A DNA stretch of 58,293 bases from NCBI GenBank assembly GCA_023443455.1, contig JAEZUE010000052.1, forward strand, positions 1-58,293, written 5' to 3'. Below the pieces are notes generated by a model. The model searched no databases and had not been told where the DNA came from. It saw only the letters and a program-made list of their open reading frames with translations. The position numbers and the translations under genes were made by a program. This DNA comes from Verrucomicrobiota bacterium (lineage in GTDB: Bacteria > Verrucomicrobiota > Verrucomicrobiia > Opitutales > Opitutaceae). Shown piece by piece: positions 28,139 to 36,166 of the stretch (its first letter is position 1; each line of letters starts with the position of its first letter).

Positions 28139-28292
28139 CCCACCGATTCTGCCTCGACCGCGCAGCCCAACCGGCCGATTCCCTCTCTGCAACAATCCCG
28201 GAGAATCGGGTTTGTGCACTTGCCCACCATCCCCATGGTTCCCGGCAAATCCCAGTCCGGCCGCCGCCCTTGCCGCGTCCGCCCTCCCATCC

Positions 28293-29651
28293 ATGAAACT
28301 TCTCGATCTCAACCGCCACGGCGGCATCGGCTCCAGCTGTCATCTCGTCCAGCTCGGCGATGTGCGCATCGTGGTCGACTGCGGCCTGCACCCCAAACTC
28401 TCCGGCCTGGAAGCCACACCGGACTTCTCGCCGCTCGACGGCCTCGAAGTCGACCTGATCGTCGTCACCCACAGCCATCTCGACCACATCGGGTCGTTGC
28501 CGTTGCTGCTGCGCCGGCAAACCAAGGCCCCGGTGTTGATGTCGGTCTCCACGGCGATGCTCGTGGGTCGAATGTTGCACAACTCCGCCAGCGTCATGGA
28601 ACGCCAGCGTGAGGAGCAAAGCCGGGCCGACCTGCCCTTGTTCACCCACGAGGAGGTCGACCGCTGCCTGCCCCGGTTCCACGGGCTCGCCTTCGGCCAA
28701 TCCAAGAAGATCAGCGGCGCCCACGACGATGTCGAGGTGACGTTCCACCCGGCCGGCCATGTGGCCGGTGCGGCCGGCGTGGAGTTCAAGTTCAAGGGCC
28801 GGCGGATCTTCTTTTCCGGCGACGTGCTCTTCGACAGCCAACGCACCGTGCCCGGCGCGCGGTTCCCCACCGGCCACTTCGACACCATCGTGCTCGAGAC
28901 CACCCGCGGCGCCACCGAGCGCCCCGCCGACCGCACCCGCAAGAGCGAGATCGAGCGCCTGCTCCACACGATCAACCGCACCATCGAGCGCGGCGGCTCG
29001 GTCCTCATCCCGGTGTTCGCCCTCGGGCGTCACCAGGAACTGCTCACAATCTTCCACGACGCCCGGCTCGACGGCACCCTCGCCAAGTGCCCGATCTTCT
29101 CCTCCGGCCTCGGCATCGACCTGTGCGACTACTTCGACGACATCACGAAGAAGACCCGCCACATCAACTTCAACCGCAGCGTGCTCAAGGCCCTCAAGGT
29201 CCAGCAGACCCCGCGGCGCCTGGTCCCCGGGGTCGACCCGCGCCAGAACGCGATCTACCTCATCAGCAGCGGCATGCTCATCGAGCGCACACCCTCGTAC
29301 CTGATGGCCTCCTGTCTGGCCGCCCACGCACGCAACACCATCGCGTTCGTCGGCTACTGCGATCCGGATACACCCGGCGGCCGGCTCCTCGCGGCCCGCC
29401 ACGGCGAAAAATACCTCTTCGCGGCGCTCGACTACGAGGCCAAGCTCGCCTGCCCGGTCGAGCGTTTCGAACTCAGCGGCCACGCCGATCGCGACGAACT
29501 GATGGACTTCGCCCTGCGCCGCGAGCCCCGCGCCGTCGTGCTCAACCACGGCGACCCCGAAGCCCGCGCCTGGTTCGCCGAGGAATTCGCCCGCGCCGCC
29601 CCGCACATCAAGGTCACCGACCCCGTGCCCGGCACCTGGATCGAGGTTTGA
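28293..29651 (+). CDS. beta-CASP metallo-beta-lactamase-fold hydrolase
   Basis: 452 residues. THSHLDHIGSLP is the HxHxDH motif; FHPAGHVAGAAG and FSGDVLF supply the next metal ligands. The beta-CASP part follows: VLETTRGATER, GGSVLIPVFALGRHQELL, SSGMLIERTPS and a C-terminal ELSGHADRDELMDF plus VVLNHGDPEA. These enzymes are mostly RNA endo/exonucleases. It starts MKLLDLNRHGGIGSSCHLV, typical of the bacterial YSH1-like group. Substrate probably RNA, by family inference. It stands alone between repeat-filled spacers. Confidence 0.88.
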   Translation: MKLLDLNRHGGIGSSCHLVQLGDVRIVVDCGLHPKLSGLEATPDFSPLDGLEVDLIVVTHSHLDHIGSLPLLLRRQTKAPVLMSVSTAMLVGRMLHNSASVMERQREEQSRADLPLFTHEEVDRCLPRFHGLAFGQSKKISGAHDDVEVTFHPAGHVAGAAGVEFKFKGRRIFFSGDVLFDSQRTVPGARFPTGHFDTIVLETTRGATERPADRTRKSEIERLLHTINRTIERGGSVLIPVFALGRHQELLTIFHDARLDGTLAKCPIFSSGLGIDLCDYFDDITKKTRHINFNRSVLKALKVQQTPRRLVPGVDPRQNAIYLISSGMLIERTPSYLMASCLAAHARNTIAFVGYCDPDTPGGRLLAARHGEKYLFAALDYEAKLACPVERFELSGHADRDELMDFALRREPRAVVLNHGDPEARAWFAEEFARAAPHIKVTDPVPGTWIEV

Positions 29652-29713
29652 CCAATCGCTGGAGCGCGGCGGTTTGATGCCGCCCGCGACAGGCCAGATC
29701 GACCGCCGGAAAA

Positions 29714-29834
29714 GTAGGGCCGTGTCTCCGACCGGCCCACCGCCCGTGGCCTGCCCGCCGGAGCAGCGACCTGTAGGCCACCGCGCCGAGGTGGCCGGAT
29801 CGAAACAGGCCAGGTCACCGCCCTGGCCTACAGC
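29714..29834. repeat. REP elements, one single and one inverted pair
   Basis: GTAGGGCCGTGTCTCCGACC (from 29714) is a GTAG-footed hairpin. CTGTAGGCCACCGCGCCGAG (from 29772, 25 nt in all) matches 1832-1856 inverted. With CGCCCTGGCCTACAG (29820-29834) it forms an inverted pair, a REPIN arrangement. No transposase gene is nearby. Confidence 0.7.
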
Positions 29835-29943
29835 CCCGTACTCGCACTCCGCCCACACCTCCGGCGTCATCCGCCATCGCCGGCACGGAGGCCGGTGCCA
29901 GGCCCGGTCCCGCCAGCAACGTTCCGCTCCCGCGGTCTCTCGT

Positions 29944-30055
29944 TCGAAGATCGAAGTTGGAAGTTCGAAGTTGGAAGTTCGGCAGTTCCTTCCGCGTTCC
30001 CCCGTTCCGCCCTCCGGGTTCAAAGTTCCCTGTTCAGCGTTCAATGTTCAAAGTT
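29944..30055 (+). repeat. word arrays of GAAGTTGGAAGTTC and GTTCAAAGTTCC types
   Basis: TCGAAGTTGGAAGTTCG repeats at 29951-29980; GTTCAAAGTTCC, CTGTTCAGCGTTCAATG and TTCAAAGTTCC follow at 30018-30055. Period 7-8 with substitutions. Lies in the leader region of pdhA. Confidence 0.65.
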
Positions 30056-30144
30056 CCGGCGCGGCGGCGCCGCCGCCGCGCCGGTAGTAGTTCCGCCAAT
30101 GCCGCCGCATTTCGGCACAAGCGGAACTCGTAACTTACTGCCGG
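30056..30144. repeat. strong G+C hairpin plus imperfect palindrome upstream of pdhA
   Basis: CCGGCGCGGCGGC pairs with GCCGCCGCGCCGG at 30056-30084. Directly after it GTTCCGCCAATGCCG (30090-30104) pairs with CGGCACAAGCGGAAC (30113-30127), each arm carrying an unpaired CAA. No T-tract follows. The two could shape the pdhA leader or be insertion elements. Confidence 0.55.
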
Positions 30145-30214
30145 ACAGTTTGCGCCGGGCCTATTTCCTTGAACGTTGCGCCCCCACGAAGCGTAAAATC
30201 CCCGCCCAATCACC

Positions 30215-31357
30215 GTGAGCACTCCTACCAATTCCGCTCCCGATCTGCCGCACTCCGAGGCGGCCGAACACGACATCCGCTACGCCAAGTCGCCGGTCAA
30301 CTCCGACCTCGCCCCCGAGGCCAAGTTGAAGCTCTACACCGACATGGTGCGCATCCGCCTGTTCGAGGATCGCAGCCTGCGCGTGTACCAGCAGGGCAAG
30401 ATCGGCGGTTTCCTCCATCTCTACAACGGCCAGGAGGCCGTCGCGGTCGGCACCTGTTCGCTGGCCGGCGAGCACGACCACTACATCACCGCCTACCGCG
30501 ACCACGGCCACGCCCTCGCACTGGGCATGGGCATGGGCGAACTCATGGCGGAGATGCAGGGCAAGTTCACCGGCTCCTCCAAGGGCAAGGGCGGCTCGAT
30601 GCACTTCTTCTCGCCCGAGAAACACTTCTGGGGCGGCCACGGCATCGTCGGCGGCCAGACCCCGCTGGGCCTGGGCATCGCCTACGCGCTCAAGTACAAG
30701 GGCCTCAAAGGCTGTTGCCTCTGCTACCTCGGCGACGGCGCGATCAACCAGGGCGCCTTCCACGAGTCCCTCAACCTCGCCGCCCTCTGGGACGTGCCGG
30801 TCGTGTACGTGATCGAGAACAACGGTTACTCGATGGGCACCAGCCAGAAGCGCTCCTCCGCCGGCGAGATCCTCGCCCAGCGCGCCGCCGGCTACGGTCT
30901 CGAGTGGGCCGTGATCAACGGCAACTCCCTCTACGAGGTCCGCGCCCGCACCTACGAGGCCATGCAGCGCGCCCGCGAACGCTCCAAGCCCACCCTGCTC
31001 GAGATGCGCACGTATCGTTACCGCGGGCACTCCGTGGCCGACGCCAACGCCGAGAAGTACCGCACCAAGTCCGAGATCGAGACCTACAAGCGCGACTTCG
31101 ACCCCATCTCCCTCTTCAAGGCCGTGCTCTACCGCGAGGGCCTGCTCGACGACGCCAAGGTCGACGCCATCAACACCGCCGTGAAGCAGGAGGTCGAGGC
31201 CGCGGTGAAGTTCGCCGACGACTCCCCGGTCGCCCCGGTGTCGGAGATCTTCACCGACGTCTACGCCGGCATCGACGACGCCCCCGCGCAGCAGCACGGC
31301 ACCCACTTCTTCAACAAGGACGCCCACTTCGTCGGAAACAAGCAGGTGGCCGAGTAA
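30215..31357 (+). CDS. pdhA: pyruvate dehydrogenase E1 component, alpha subunit
   Basis: 380 residues, GTG start. Decarboxylates pyruvate with thiamine diphosphate and passes the acetyl group to E2. GGFLHLYNGQEAVAVG and YRDHGHALALG match E1alpha. GDGAINQGAFHESLNLA...VIENNGYSMGT is the thiamine-diphosphate/Mg motif (GDG...NN). RYRGHSVAD is the phosphorylation-loop region with the active-site His. It is first in a pdhA-pdhB-pdhC order. A closely related branched-chain E1 is possible, but HLYNGQEA and the E1alpha loop favour pyruvate. The leader lacks a Shine-Dalgarno sequence and sits behind repeats and hairpins. Confidence 0.93.
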   Translation: MSTPTNSAPDLPHSEAAEHDIRYAKSPVNSDLAPEAKLKLYTDMVRIRLFEDRSLRVYQQGKIGGFLHLYNGQEAVAVGTCSLAGEHDHYITAYRDHGHALALGMGMGELMAEMQGKFTGSSKGKGGSMHFFSPEKHFWGGHGIVGGQTPLGLGIAYALKYKGLKGCCLCYLGDGAINQGAFHESLNLAALWDVPVVYVIENNGYSMGTSQKRSSAGEILAQRAAGYGLEWAVINGNSLYEVRARTYEAMQRARERSKPTLLEMRTYRYRGHSVADANAEKYRTKSEIETYKRDFDPISLFKAVLYREGLLDDAKVDAINTAVKQEVEAAVKFADDSPVAPVSEIFTDVYAGIDDAPAQQHGTHFFNKDAHFVGNKQVAE

Positions 31358-31368
31358 GGCCCGAGCCC

Positions 31369-31405
31369 ACTCCGCCCTTACTCCCTCAATCCTTTACTCC
31401 CTTTC
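31369..31405 (+). repeat. C/T-rich word string ACTCCCTCAATCC
   Basis: ACTCCGCCCTTACTCCCTC then AATCCTTTACTCCCTTTCC: units of about 7 nt around ACTCCCT, filling the spacer between pdhA and pdhB and ending 5 bp before the pdhB ATG. Confidence 0.4.
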
Positions 31406-31410
31406 CGGCC

Positions 31411-32385
31411 ATGCCTCTCATCACCTACCGCCAGGCCCTCAACGACGCGTTCGCCGAGGAGATCGAGCGCGACCCCAACGTCTTCCTCATGGGCGAGGAA
31501 GTCGCCCAGTACAACGGCGCCTACAAGGTCACCGAAGGCCTCTACGAACGCTTCGGCGGCAAACGCCTCGTCGACGCCCCGATCTCCGAGACCGGGTTCC
31601 TCGGCCTCGGTGTCGGCGCGGCCATGATGGGCCTGCGCCCCGTCATCGAGATGATGTTCTGGAGCTTCGCCTACGTCGCCTTCGACCAGATCATCAACAA
31701 CGCCGCCACCTGCCGCTACATGGCCGGCGGCCAGCTCAAGGTCCCGATGGTCATCCGCGGCCCCGCCAACGGCGGCACCAACGTCGGCTCCACCCACTCG
31801 CACACCCCCGAGATGTTCCTCGCCAACCAGCCCGGCCTGAAGGTCGTGTGCCCGGCCACCGCCTACGACGCCAAGGGCCTCATGAAGGCCGCCATCCGCG
31901 ACGACGACACCGTCTGCGTGATGGAGAACACCCTGCTCTACGGCGAGAAGTGGGAAGTGCCCGAGGGCGAGATCCTCGTCCCGCTGGGCAAGGCCGACAT
32001 CAAGCGCCCGGGCAAGGACCTCTCGTTCATCGCCCACGGCCGCGCCGTCATCACCTGCCTCAAGGCCGCCGAGATCCTCAAACGCGACCACGGCATCGAC
32101 GCCGAGGTGCTCGACCTGCGCTCCATCCGCCCGCTCGACGAGCAGGCCATCCTCGAAACGGTCGCCAAGACCAACCGCGTCGTGCTCGTCGACGAGAACA
32201 AGCCGTTCTGCGGCGTCGGCGCCCAGATCGCCTCGCTCATCGCCGACCAGGCCTTCGACGAACTCGACGCCCCGATCAAGCGCGTCTCCTCGCTCGACGC
32301 CCCGCAGATCTACGCCAAGCCGCTCGAGGACCTCATGCTCCCCACGGTCGAGCGCATCGTCGCCACCGCGCTGACGATCTGCTGA
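31411..32385 (+). CDS. pdhB: pyruvate dehydrogenase E1 component, beta subunit
   Basis: 324 residues. YRQALNDAFAEEIERDPNVFLMGEEVAQYNGAYKVTEGL is the E1beta N-terminus with the conserved glutamate that activates thiamine diphosphate. DAPISETGFLGLGVGAAM, FWSFAYVAFDQIINNAA and GSTHSHTPEMF follow. The C-terminal transketolase domain has DLRSIRPLDEQAI and VDENKPFCGVGAQIA. Full length. 53 bp after pdhA. Forms the alpha2-beta2 E1 that feeds E2 encoded next. A GTAG-type REP begins two bases after its stop. Confidence 0.94.
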   Translation: MPLITYRQALNDAFAEEIERDPNVFLMGEEVAQYNGAYKVTEGLYERFGGKRLVDAPISETGFLGLGVGAAMMGLRPVIEMMFWSFAYVAFDQIINNAATCRYMAGGQLKVPMVIRGPANGGTNVGSTHSHTPEMFLANQPGLKVVCPATAYDAKGLMKAAIRDDDTVCVMENTLLYGEKWEVPEGEILVPLGKADIKRPGKDLSFIAHGRAVITCLKAAEILKRDHGIDAEVLDLRSIRPLDEQAILETVAKTNRVVLVDENKPFCGVGAQIASLIADQAFDELDAPIKRVSSLDAPQIYAKPLEDLMLPTVERIVATALTIC

Positions 32386-32387
32386 CC

Positions 32388-32449
32388 GTAGGACGCGAGC
32401 TTGCTCGCGCCGTCCGCCTCCGCCCGTAGGGGCGTCGCTTGCGACGCCC
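32388..32449 (+). repeat. two GTAG-footed REP hairpins in the pdhB-pdhC spacer
   Basis: GTAGGACGCGAGCTTGCTCG (from 32388; GCGAGC-TT-GCTCGC stem) and GTAGGGGCGTCGCTTGCGAC (from 32426; GGGCGTCGC-TT-GCGACGCCC stem). The first starts immediately after the pdhB stop. Neither is followed by a T-tract, so transcription can continue to pdhC. Confidence 0.75.
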
Positions 32450-32515
32450 TGCCGCCCTCCAACGCCGTTTCTTCCTTCCCTCCTCCGCCGTCTGGCCTCT
32501 GACTTCCGTCCTCGC

Positions 32516-32549
32516 CATTCCGCAATCCGCATTCCGCAATCTGCATTCG
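32516..32549 (+). repeat. word array CATTCCGCAATC upstream of pdhC
   Basis: CATTCCGCAATCCG, CATTCCGCAATCTG and CATTCG: two and a half copies of a 14-nt double word, ending 4 bp before the pdhC ATG and leaving no room for a Shine-Dalgarno sequence. Confidence 0.65.
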
Positions 32550-32553
32550 TCTC

Positions 32554-33906
32554 ATGGCTACCATCATCGACATGCCCAAACTGAGCGACACCATGACGGT
32601 GGGCACGCTCGTCAAATGGCTCAAAAACGAAGGTGATCCGCTGACCAGCGGCATGATGATCGCCGAGATCGAGACCGACAAAGCCACCATGGAGCTCGAG
32701 TGCTTCGAGGACGGCACGCTCCTCAAGCAGGTGGCCCAGCTCGGCGACCAGATCGCCGTCGGCGCCCCGATCTGCGTGATCGGCAAGGCCGGGGAAGACA
32801 TCTCCGGACTCAAGCTCGAGACTCCGGCGGCTGCCGCCCCCGCAGCCGAGGCTCCTGCCGCGGCGCCCGCGCCGACTCCAGCTCCGGCCCCCGCACCTGC
32901 CCCGGCACCGGCCCCCGCCGCCAAGCCAGCGCCGGCTCCCGTGGTCCACACGAGCACGCCGTCGCACACCCCGATCGCGGCCGCCATCGCCGACGGCCGG
33001 GTCAAGGTCTCCCCGCTCGCCCGCAAGGTAGCCGAGCAGAAGGGCGTCGACATCTCCCGCCTGCGCGGCTCCGGCCCCAACGGCCGCATCGTCAAGGCCG
33101 ACGTGCTCGCCGCCGCCGAAGGCCGCGGCAGCTTCGTCACCGCGCCCGGCGCCGCACCTGCCGCCGCCGGAGTGCCCTACTCGCCGATCGCCTCCGCCAA
33201 GCACGGTCCGATCGCCGAGCAGAAGGACACCCCGCTCTCGAACATGCGTGCCACGATCGCGCGGCGTCTCCTCGAGGCGAAGACACAGATCCCTCACTTC
33301 TACCTCGAGATCGAGGCCGATGCCGAACCGCTGCTCACCCTGCGCGGCCAGGTCAACGGCGCGCTCGAAGGCCGCGGCGTGAAGCTCTCGGTCAACGACT
33401 TCATCCTGAAGGCCTGCGTCGAGGCGCTGCGCCGCGTGCCGGCCGTCAACAGCTCGTGGGAAGGCACTCTCATCCGCCAGCATGCCGCCGTGCACATGGC
33501 CTTCGCCGTGGCGATCGAGGACGGTCTGATCACCCCGGTCATCCGCGACGCGCACGACAAGTCGGTCTTCGAGATCTCCAACGAGGCGAAGTCGCTCGGC
33601 GCGCTCGCCAAGCAGAAGAAGCTCAAGCCCGACCAGTACACCGGCGGCACCTTCTGCGTATCGAACCTCGGCATGTTCGGCCTCGACCGTTTCTCGGCGA
33701 TCATCAACCCGCCCAACGCCGCGATCCTCGCGGTCGGCGGCACGATCAAGAAGCCCGTCGTCGGCCCGAACGACACCATCGTCGTCGGCCACCGCATGAG
33801 CCTCACGCTCTCCTGCGACCACCGCGTCGTCGACGGCGCCCTCGGCGCCCAGTGGCTCGCCGCCCTGAAGGACCTCATCGAGAAACCGGCCCTGCTCCTC
33901 CTGTAA
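32554..33906 (+). CDS. pdhC: dihydrolipoamide acetyltransferase (pyruvate dehydrogenase E2)
   Basis: 450 residues. The N-terminal lipoyl domain carries EIETDKATMELE with the lipoylated lysine (about residue 42). A long Ala-Pro linker (about 88-135) follows, then the peripheral subunit-binding domain (VSPLARKVAEQKGVDISRL...GRIVKADV). The catalytic domain ends in LSCDHRVVDGALGAQWL with the active-site His and Asp. A single lipoyl domain. It forms the core of the pyruvate dehydrogenase complex with the upstream E1; E3 is not in the window. Terminator at 33945. Confidence 0.94.
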   Translation: MATIIDMPKLSDTMTVGTLVKWLKNEGDPLTSGMMIAEIETDKATMELECFEDGTLLKQVAQLGDQIAVGAPICVIGKAGEDISGLKLETPAAAAPAAEAPAAAPAPTPAPAPAPAPAPAPAAKPAPAPVVHTSTPSHTPIAAAIADGRVKVSPLARKVAEQKGVDISRLRGSGPNGRIVKADVLAAAEGRGSFVTAPGAAPAAAGVPYSPIASAKHGPIAEQKDTPLSNMRATIARRLLEAKTQIPHFYLEIEADAEPLLTLRGQVNGALEGRGVKLSVNDFILKACVEALRRVPAVNSSWEGTLIRQHAAVHMAFAVAIEDGLITPVIRDAHDKSVFEISNEAKSLGALAKQKKLKPDQYTGGTFCVSNLGMFGLDRFSAIINPPNAAILAVGGTIKKPVVGPNDTIVVGHRMSLTLSCDHRVVDGALGAQWLAALKDLIEKPALLLL

Positions 33907-33944
33907 TCCAGGCCGCCGCCCTGGCCCTCCCTGCCTTCACTCCC

Positions 33945-33974
33945 AAGGCGCGACCGGGTGGTCGCGCCTTTTCT
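33945..33974 (+). terminator. rho-independent terminator of the pdh genes
   Basis: AAGGCGCGACC-(gggt)-GGTCGCGCCTT followed by TTCTG; 11-bp perfect stem, 38 bp after the pdhC stop. Confidence 0.8.
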
Positions 33975-34108
33975 GTGGACCGCCCCCTCATCCCCCGGGG
34001 AACGCCGAGCTCCTGTCCGCCCTTCGGCCTTCCAGCGTCGTGCCAAGCCTTCGCGCCATACTGCCGCGCCCGCACGCCGGCGCCTTTCCTCCGGAACCAG
34101 ACAGAGAA

Positions 34109-34148
34109 GACGCAAATTCGTGATGCGGTCGCGACATGATTCTGCGTC
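34109..34148. repeat. imperfect palindrome, GACGCAA...GCGGTCGC family, copy 1
   Basis: Arms GACGCAAATTCGTGATGCG and CGCGACATGATTCTGCGTC around a central GT; 14 of 19 positions pair. It shares TGATGCGGTCGCGACA with the copy 85 bp downstream. Confidence 0.65.
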
Positions 34149-34193
34149 CTCACCCTCCGCAAGACTTCGTCCACCTTCCCCACACCTGTTGAA

Positions 34194-34233
34194 GACGCAA
34201 AACCGTGATGCGGTCGCGACACGAACTTGCGTC
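34194..34233. repeat. imperfect palindrome, GACGCAA...GCGGTCGC family, copy 2
   Basis: Arms GACGCAAAACCGTGATGCG and CGCGACACGAACTTGCGTC around a central GT; 14 of 19 positions pair. Same orientation as copy 1; both lie in the 406-bp gap before the DEAD-box helicase gene. Nothing else is evident in that gap after the terminator. Confidence 0.65.
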
Positions 34234-34312
34234 ATCGCGCGTGCCGCCGGTTTGGCACCCGTCGCCCACCTTTATCGTTTCAAAACATCCCGCGCGCCTT
34301 CATCGCTCGAAG

Positions 34313-35611
34313 ATGCCGTTTTCCTCGCTGGGCCTCATCGCCCCCCTCACCCACGCCGTCGCCGAGCGCAACTACACCGCGCCCACGCCCGTGCAGTCCG
34401 CCGTGATCCCGGCCATCCTGCGCGGCGACGATGTGTGGGCTTCCGCCCAGACCGGTTCCGGCAAGACCGCCGCTTTCACCCTCCCGCTGCTCCAACACCT
34501 GGCCTCCCACCCCCGCGAGCGCGGCGCCGTCAGCGCCCTCGTCCTCGTGCCCACCCGCGAACTCGCCGCCCAAGTCGCCGAGGCCTTCAAGACCTACGGC
34601 CGACTCCTGCCCGCACCCACGATCAAGGTCGTCACCGTCTTCGGCGGTGTGTCGCTCAACCCGCAGATGATTTCCCTCCGCGGTGGGGCCGATGTCGTCG
34701 TGGCCACCCCGGGACGCCTGCTCGATCTCCTCAAGCGCAACGCCCTCACGCTCGAAGCCATCACCACGCTCGTGCTCGACGAGGCCGACCGACTCCTCGA
34801 TCTCGGTTTCGCCGACGAACTCGGCCGCATCCTCCGCCTCCTCCCGCGGCAACGCCAGAGCCTGCTCTTCTCGGCCACTTTCCCGCCCGAGGTCCGCGAG
34901 CTCGCCGAGGCCATCCTCCACGCACCTTTCCGTTTCGAGGGCGCGGACACCGACACGACCGCACAGCCCGCCGCCATCGTCCAACGCGCCATCGAGGTCG
35001 ATCCGGCGCGCCGCACCCAGTTGTTGCGCCACCTCGTTGAAACCAATGGTTGGACACGCGTGCTCGTCTTCGTCGCCACGAAATACGCCGCGGAACACGT
35101 GGCGGAGAAACTGCGCCGCGCCGACTTCGACGCGTGGGCCTTCCACGGCGAGCTCAGCCAAGGCGGCCGCACCGCCGCGCTGGCGCGCTTCAAAGAGGCC
35201 AAGGTCGGCATCCTCGTCGTCACCGATCTTGCCGCGCGCGGCATCGACATCGTGCGGCTGCCCGTGGTGGTGAACTACGACCTGCCGCGCTCGGCCACCG
35301 ACTACACGCACCGCATCGGGCGCACGGGCCGCGCCGGCGAGAGCGGCATCGCCGTGAGCTTCGTGTGCGCGTCGACGCACGACCATTTCCGCCTCATCGA
35401 GAAGCGCCACGGACTCGCGATTCCCCGCGAACAGATCCCCGGTTTCGAACCGGTCGAGGTCGACGTGCCCCCCGCGCCCGTTTCGCCCGCCGGCGGGGGC
35501 GTGAAGGGCAAGCGCAAGAGCAAGAAGGACAAGCTCCGCGAAGCCGCCGCCCGTGCCGCCGCGATCGCGGCCCGCCCCAACCGACCGGCCCGCCGCCCGC
35601 GGGATTGGTGA
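34313..35611 (+). CDS. DEAD-box ATP-dependent RNA helicase
   Basis: 432 residues, RhlE/DbpA-like size. Q-motif region FSSLGLIAPLTHAVAERNYTAPTPVQ; motif I AQTGSGKT; Ia PTRELAAQ; Ib TPGRLLD; II LDEADRLLDLGF; III SATFP; V VTDLAARGIDI; VI HRIGRTGRAG. A basic C-terminal tail (KGKRKSKKDK...RPARRPRDW) probably binds RNA. It unwinds RNA structure in ribosome assembly or decay. Stand-alone gene, with two large palindromes in its upstream spacer. Confidence 0.95.
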   Translation: MPFSSLGLIAPLTHAVAERNYTAPTPVQSAVIPAILRGDDVWASAQTGSGKTAAFTLPLLQHLASHPRERGAVSALVLVPTRELAAQVAEAFKTYGRLLPAPTIKVVTVFGGVSLNPQMISLRGGADVVVATPGRLLDLLKRNALTLEAITTLVLDEADRLLDLGFADELGRILRLLPRQRQSLLFSATFPPEVRELAEAILHAPFRFEGADTDTTAQPAAIVQRAIEVDPARRTQLLRHLVETNGWTRVLVFVATKYAAEHVAEKLRRADFDAWAFHGELSQGGRTAALARFKEAKVGILVVTDLAARGIDIVRLPVVVNYDLPRSATDYTHRIGRTGRAGESGIAVSFVCASTHDHFRLIEKRHGLAIPREQIPGFEPVEVDVPPAPVSPAGGGVKGKRKSKKDKLREAAARAAAIAARPNRPARRPRDW

Positions 35612-35629
35612 CGGGCATCCACCGCCAGC

Positions 35630-36163
35630 TCACGGCGCGGGCCGACCGGCGACCATGAAGCCATGCGCGGCAAACGCCGCCCCCAGGCCCGCCGCGTCCA
35701 CCGGCGCACTACTCGCGATCTCGACGATCCGTTGCTCCACGTAGCTTCGTGCCGCATCGAAGAATCGGATGACGAGATCCAACGGGGCGACCTCCGCATC
35801 GCCGGCGCCGATGCCCTCGGCGCGCGCATTCGCCATCGCGACGAGCAGATCCACCACCGCTCCGGGCACGCAGAGCCGGCCATCACGCTCCGCCAAATAG
35901 GCGAGCACCTCGGGGCCGTTGCTGTGGCTCTCCACCCAACGACCGACCGCCGGGCTCTCCCGCACCAGGCGGTCGATGACCGCATAGGCGTGCGGTGAAC
36001 TCTGCCGATCGAAACGGCCGGACTGCGTGCGCAGTTTCAGCGAGCACGCCAGGCCCGCCCGCCGCGTCGTGGCCTCGAAATCGTCGAGGCGGTAGCGCAG
36101 CTTGCGCTCCCACGCCGGGTCGGCGACGACCTTATCCGACCGATACGGTCCGGGATTCGCCAT
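35630..36163 (-). CDS. uncharacterised 177-residue protein
   Basis: No family recognised. Soluble, with no signal peptide or membrane segment. Begins MANPGPYRSDKVVADPAWERK; later HAYAVIDRLVRESPAVGRWVESHSNGPEVLAYLAE and VVDLLVAMANARAEGI look helical. It starts 3 bp downstream of the hybrid sensor kinase stop, so it is almost certainly translated from the same message. It converges with the helicase gene (18-bp gap). Perhaps an accessory of the sensor pathway, by context only. Confidence 0.65.
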   Translation of the reverse strand: MANPGPYRSDKVVADPAWERKLRYRLDDFEATTRRAGLACSLKLRTQSGRFDRQSSPHAYAVIDRLVRESPAVGRWVESHSNGPEVLAYLAERDGRLCVPGAVVDLLVAMANARAEGIGAGDAEVAPLDLVIRFFDAARSYVEQRIVEIASSAPVDAAGLGAAFAAHGFMVAGRPAP

Positions 36164-36166
36164 CGG

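Noticed and set aside
26265..30044. Very long open frame on the minus strand (over 1200 codons) across the ubiB-like and beta-CASP genes
   Set aside because: It is antisense to two well-supported genes; the translation is low-complexity Arg/Gly/Glu text, the usual result of high G+C at third codon positions.
31378..33822. Long minus-strand frame opposite the pdh genes
   Set aside because: Antisense shadow of pdhB and pdhC with no recognisable domain.
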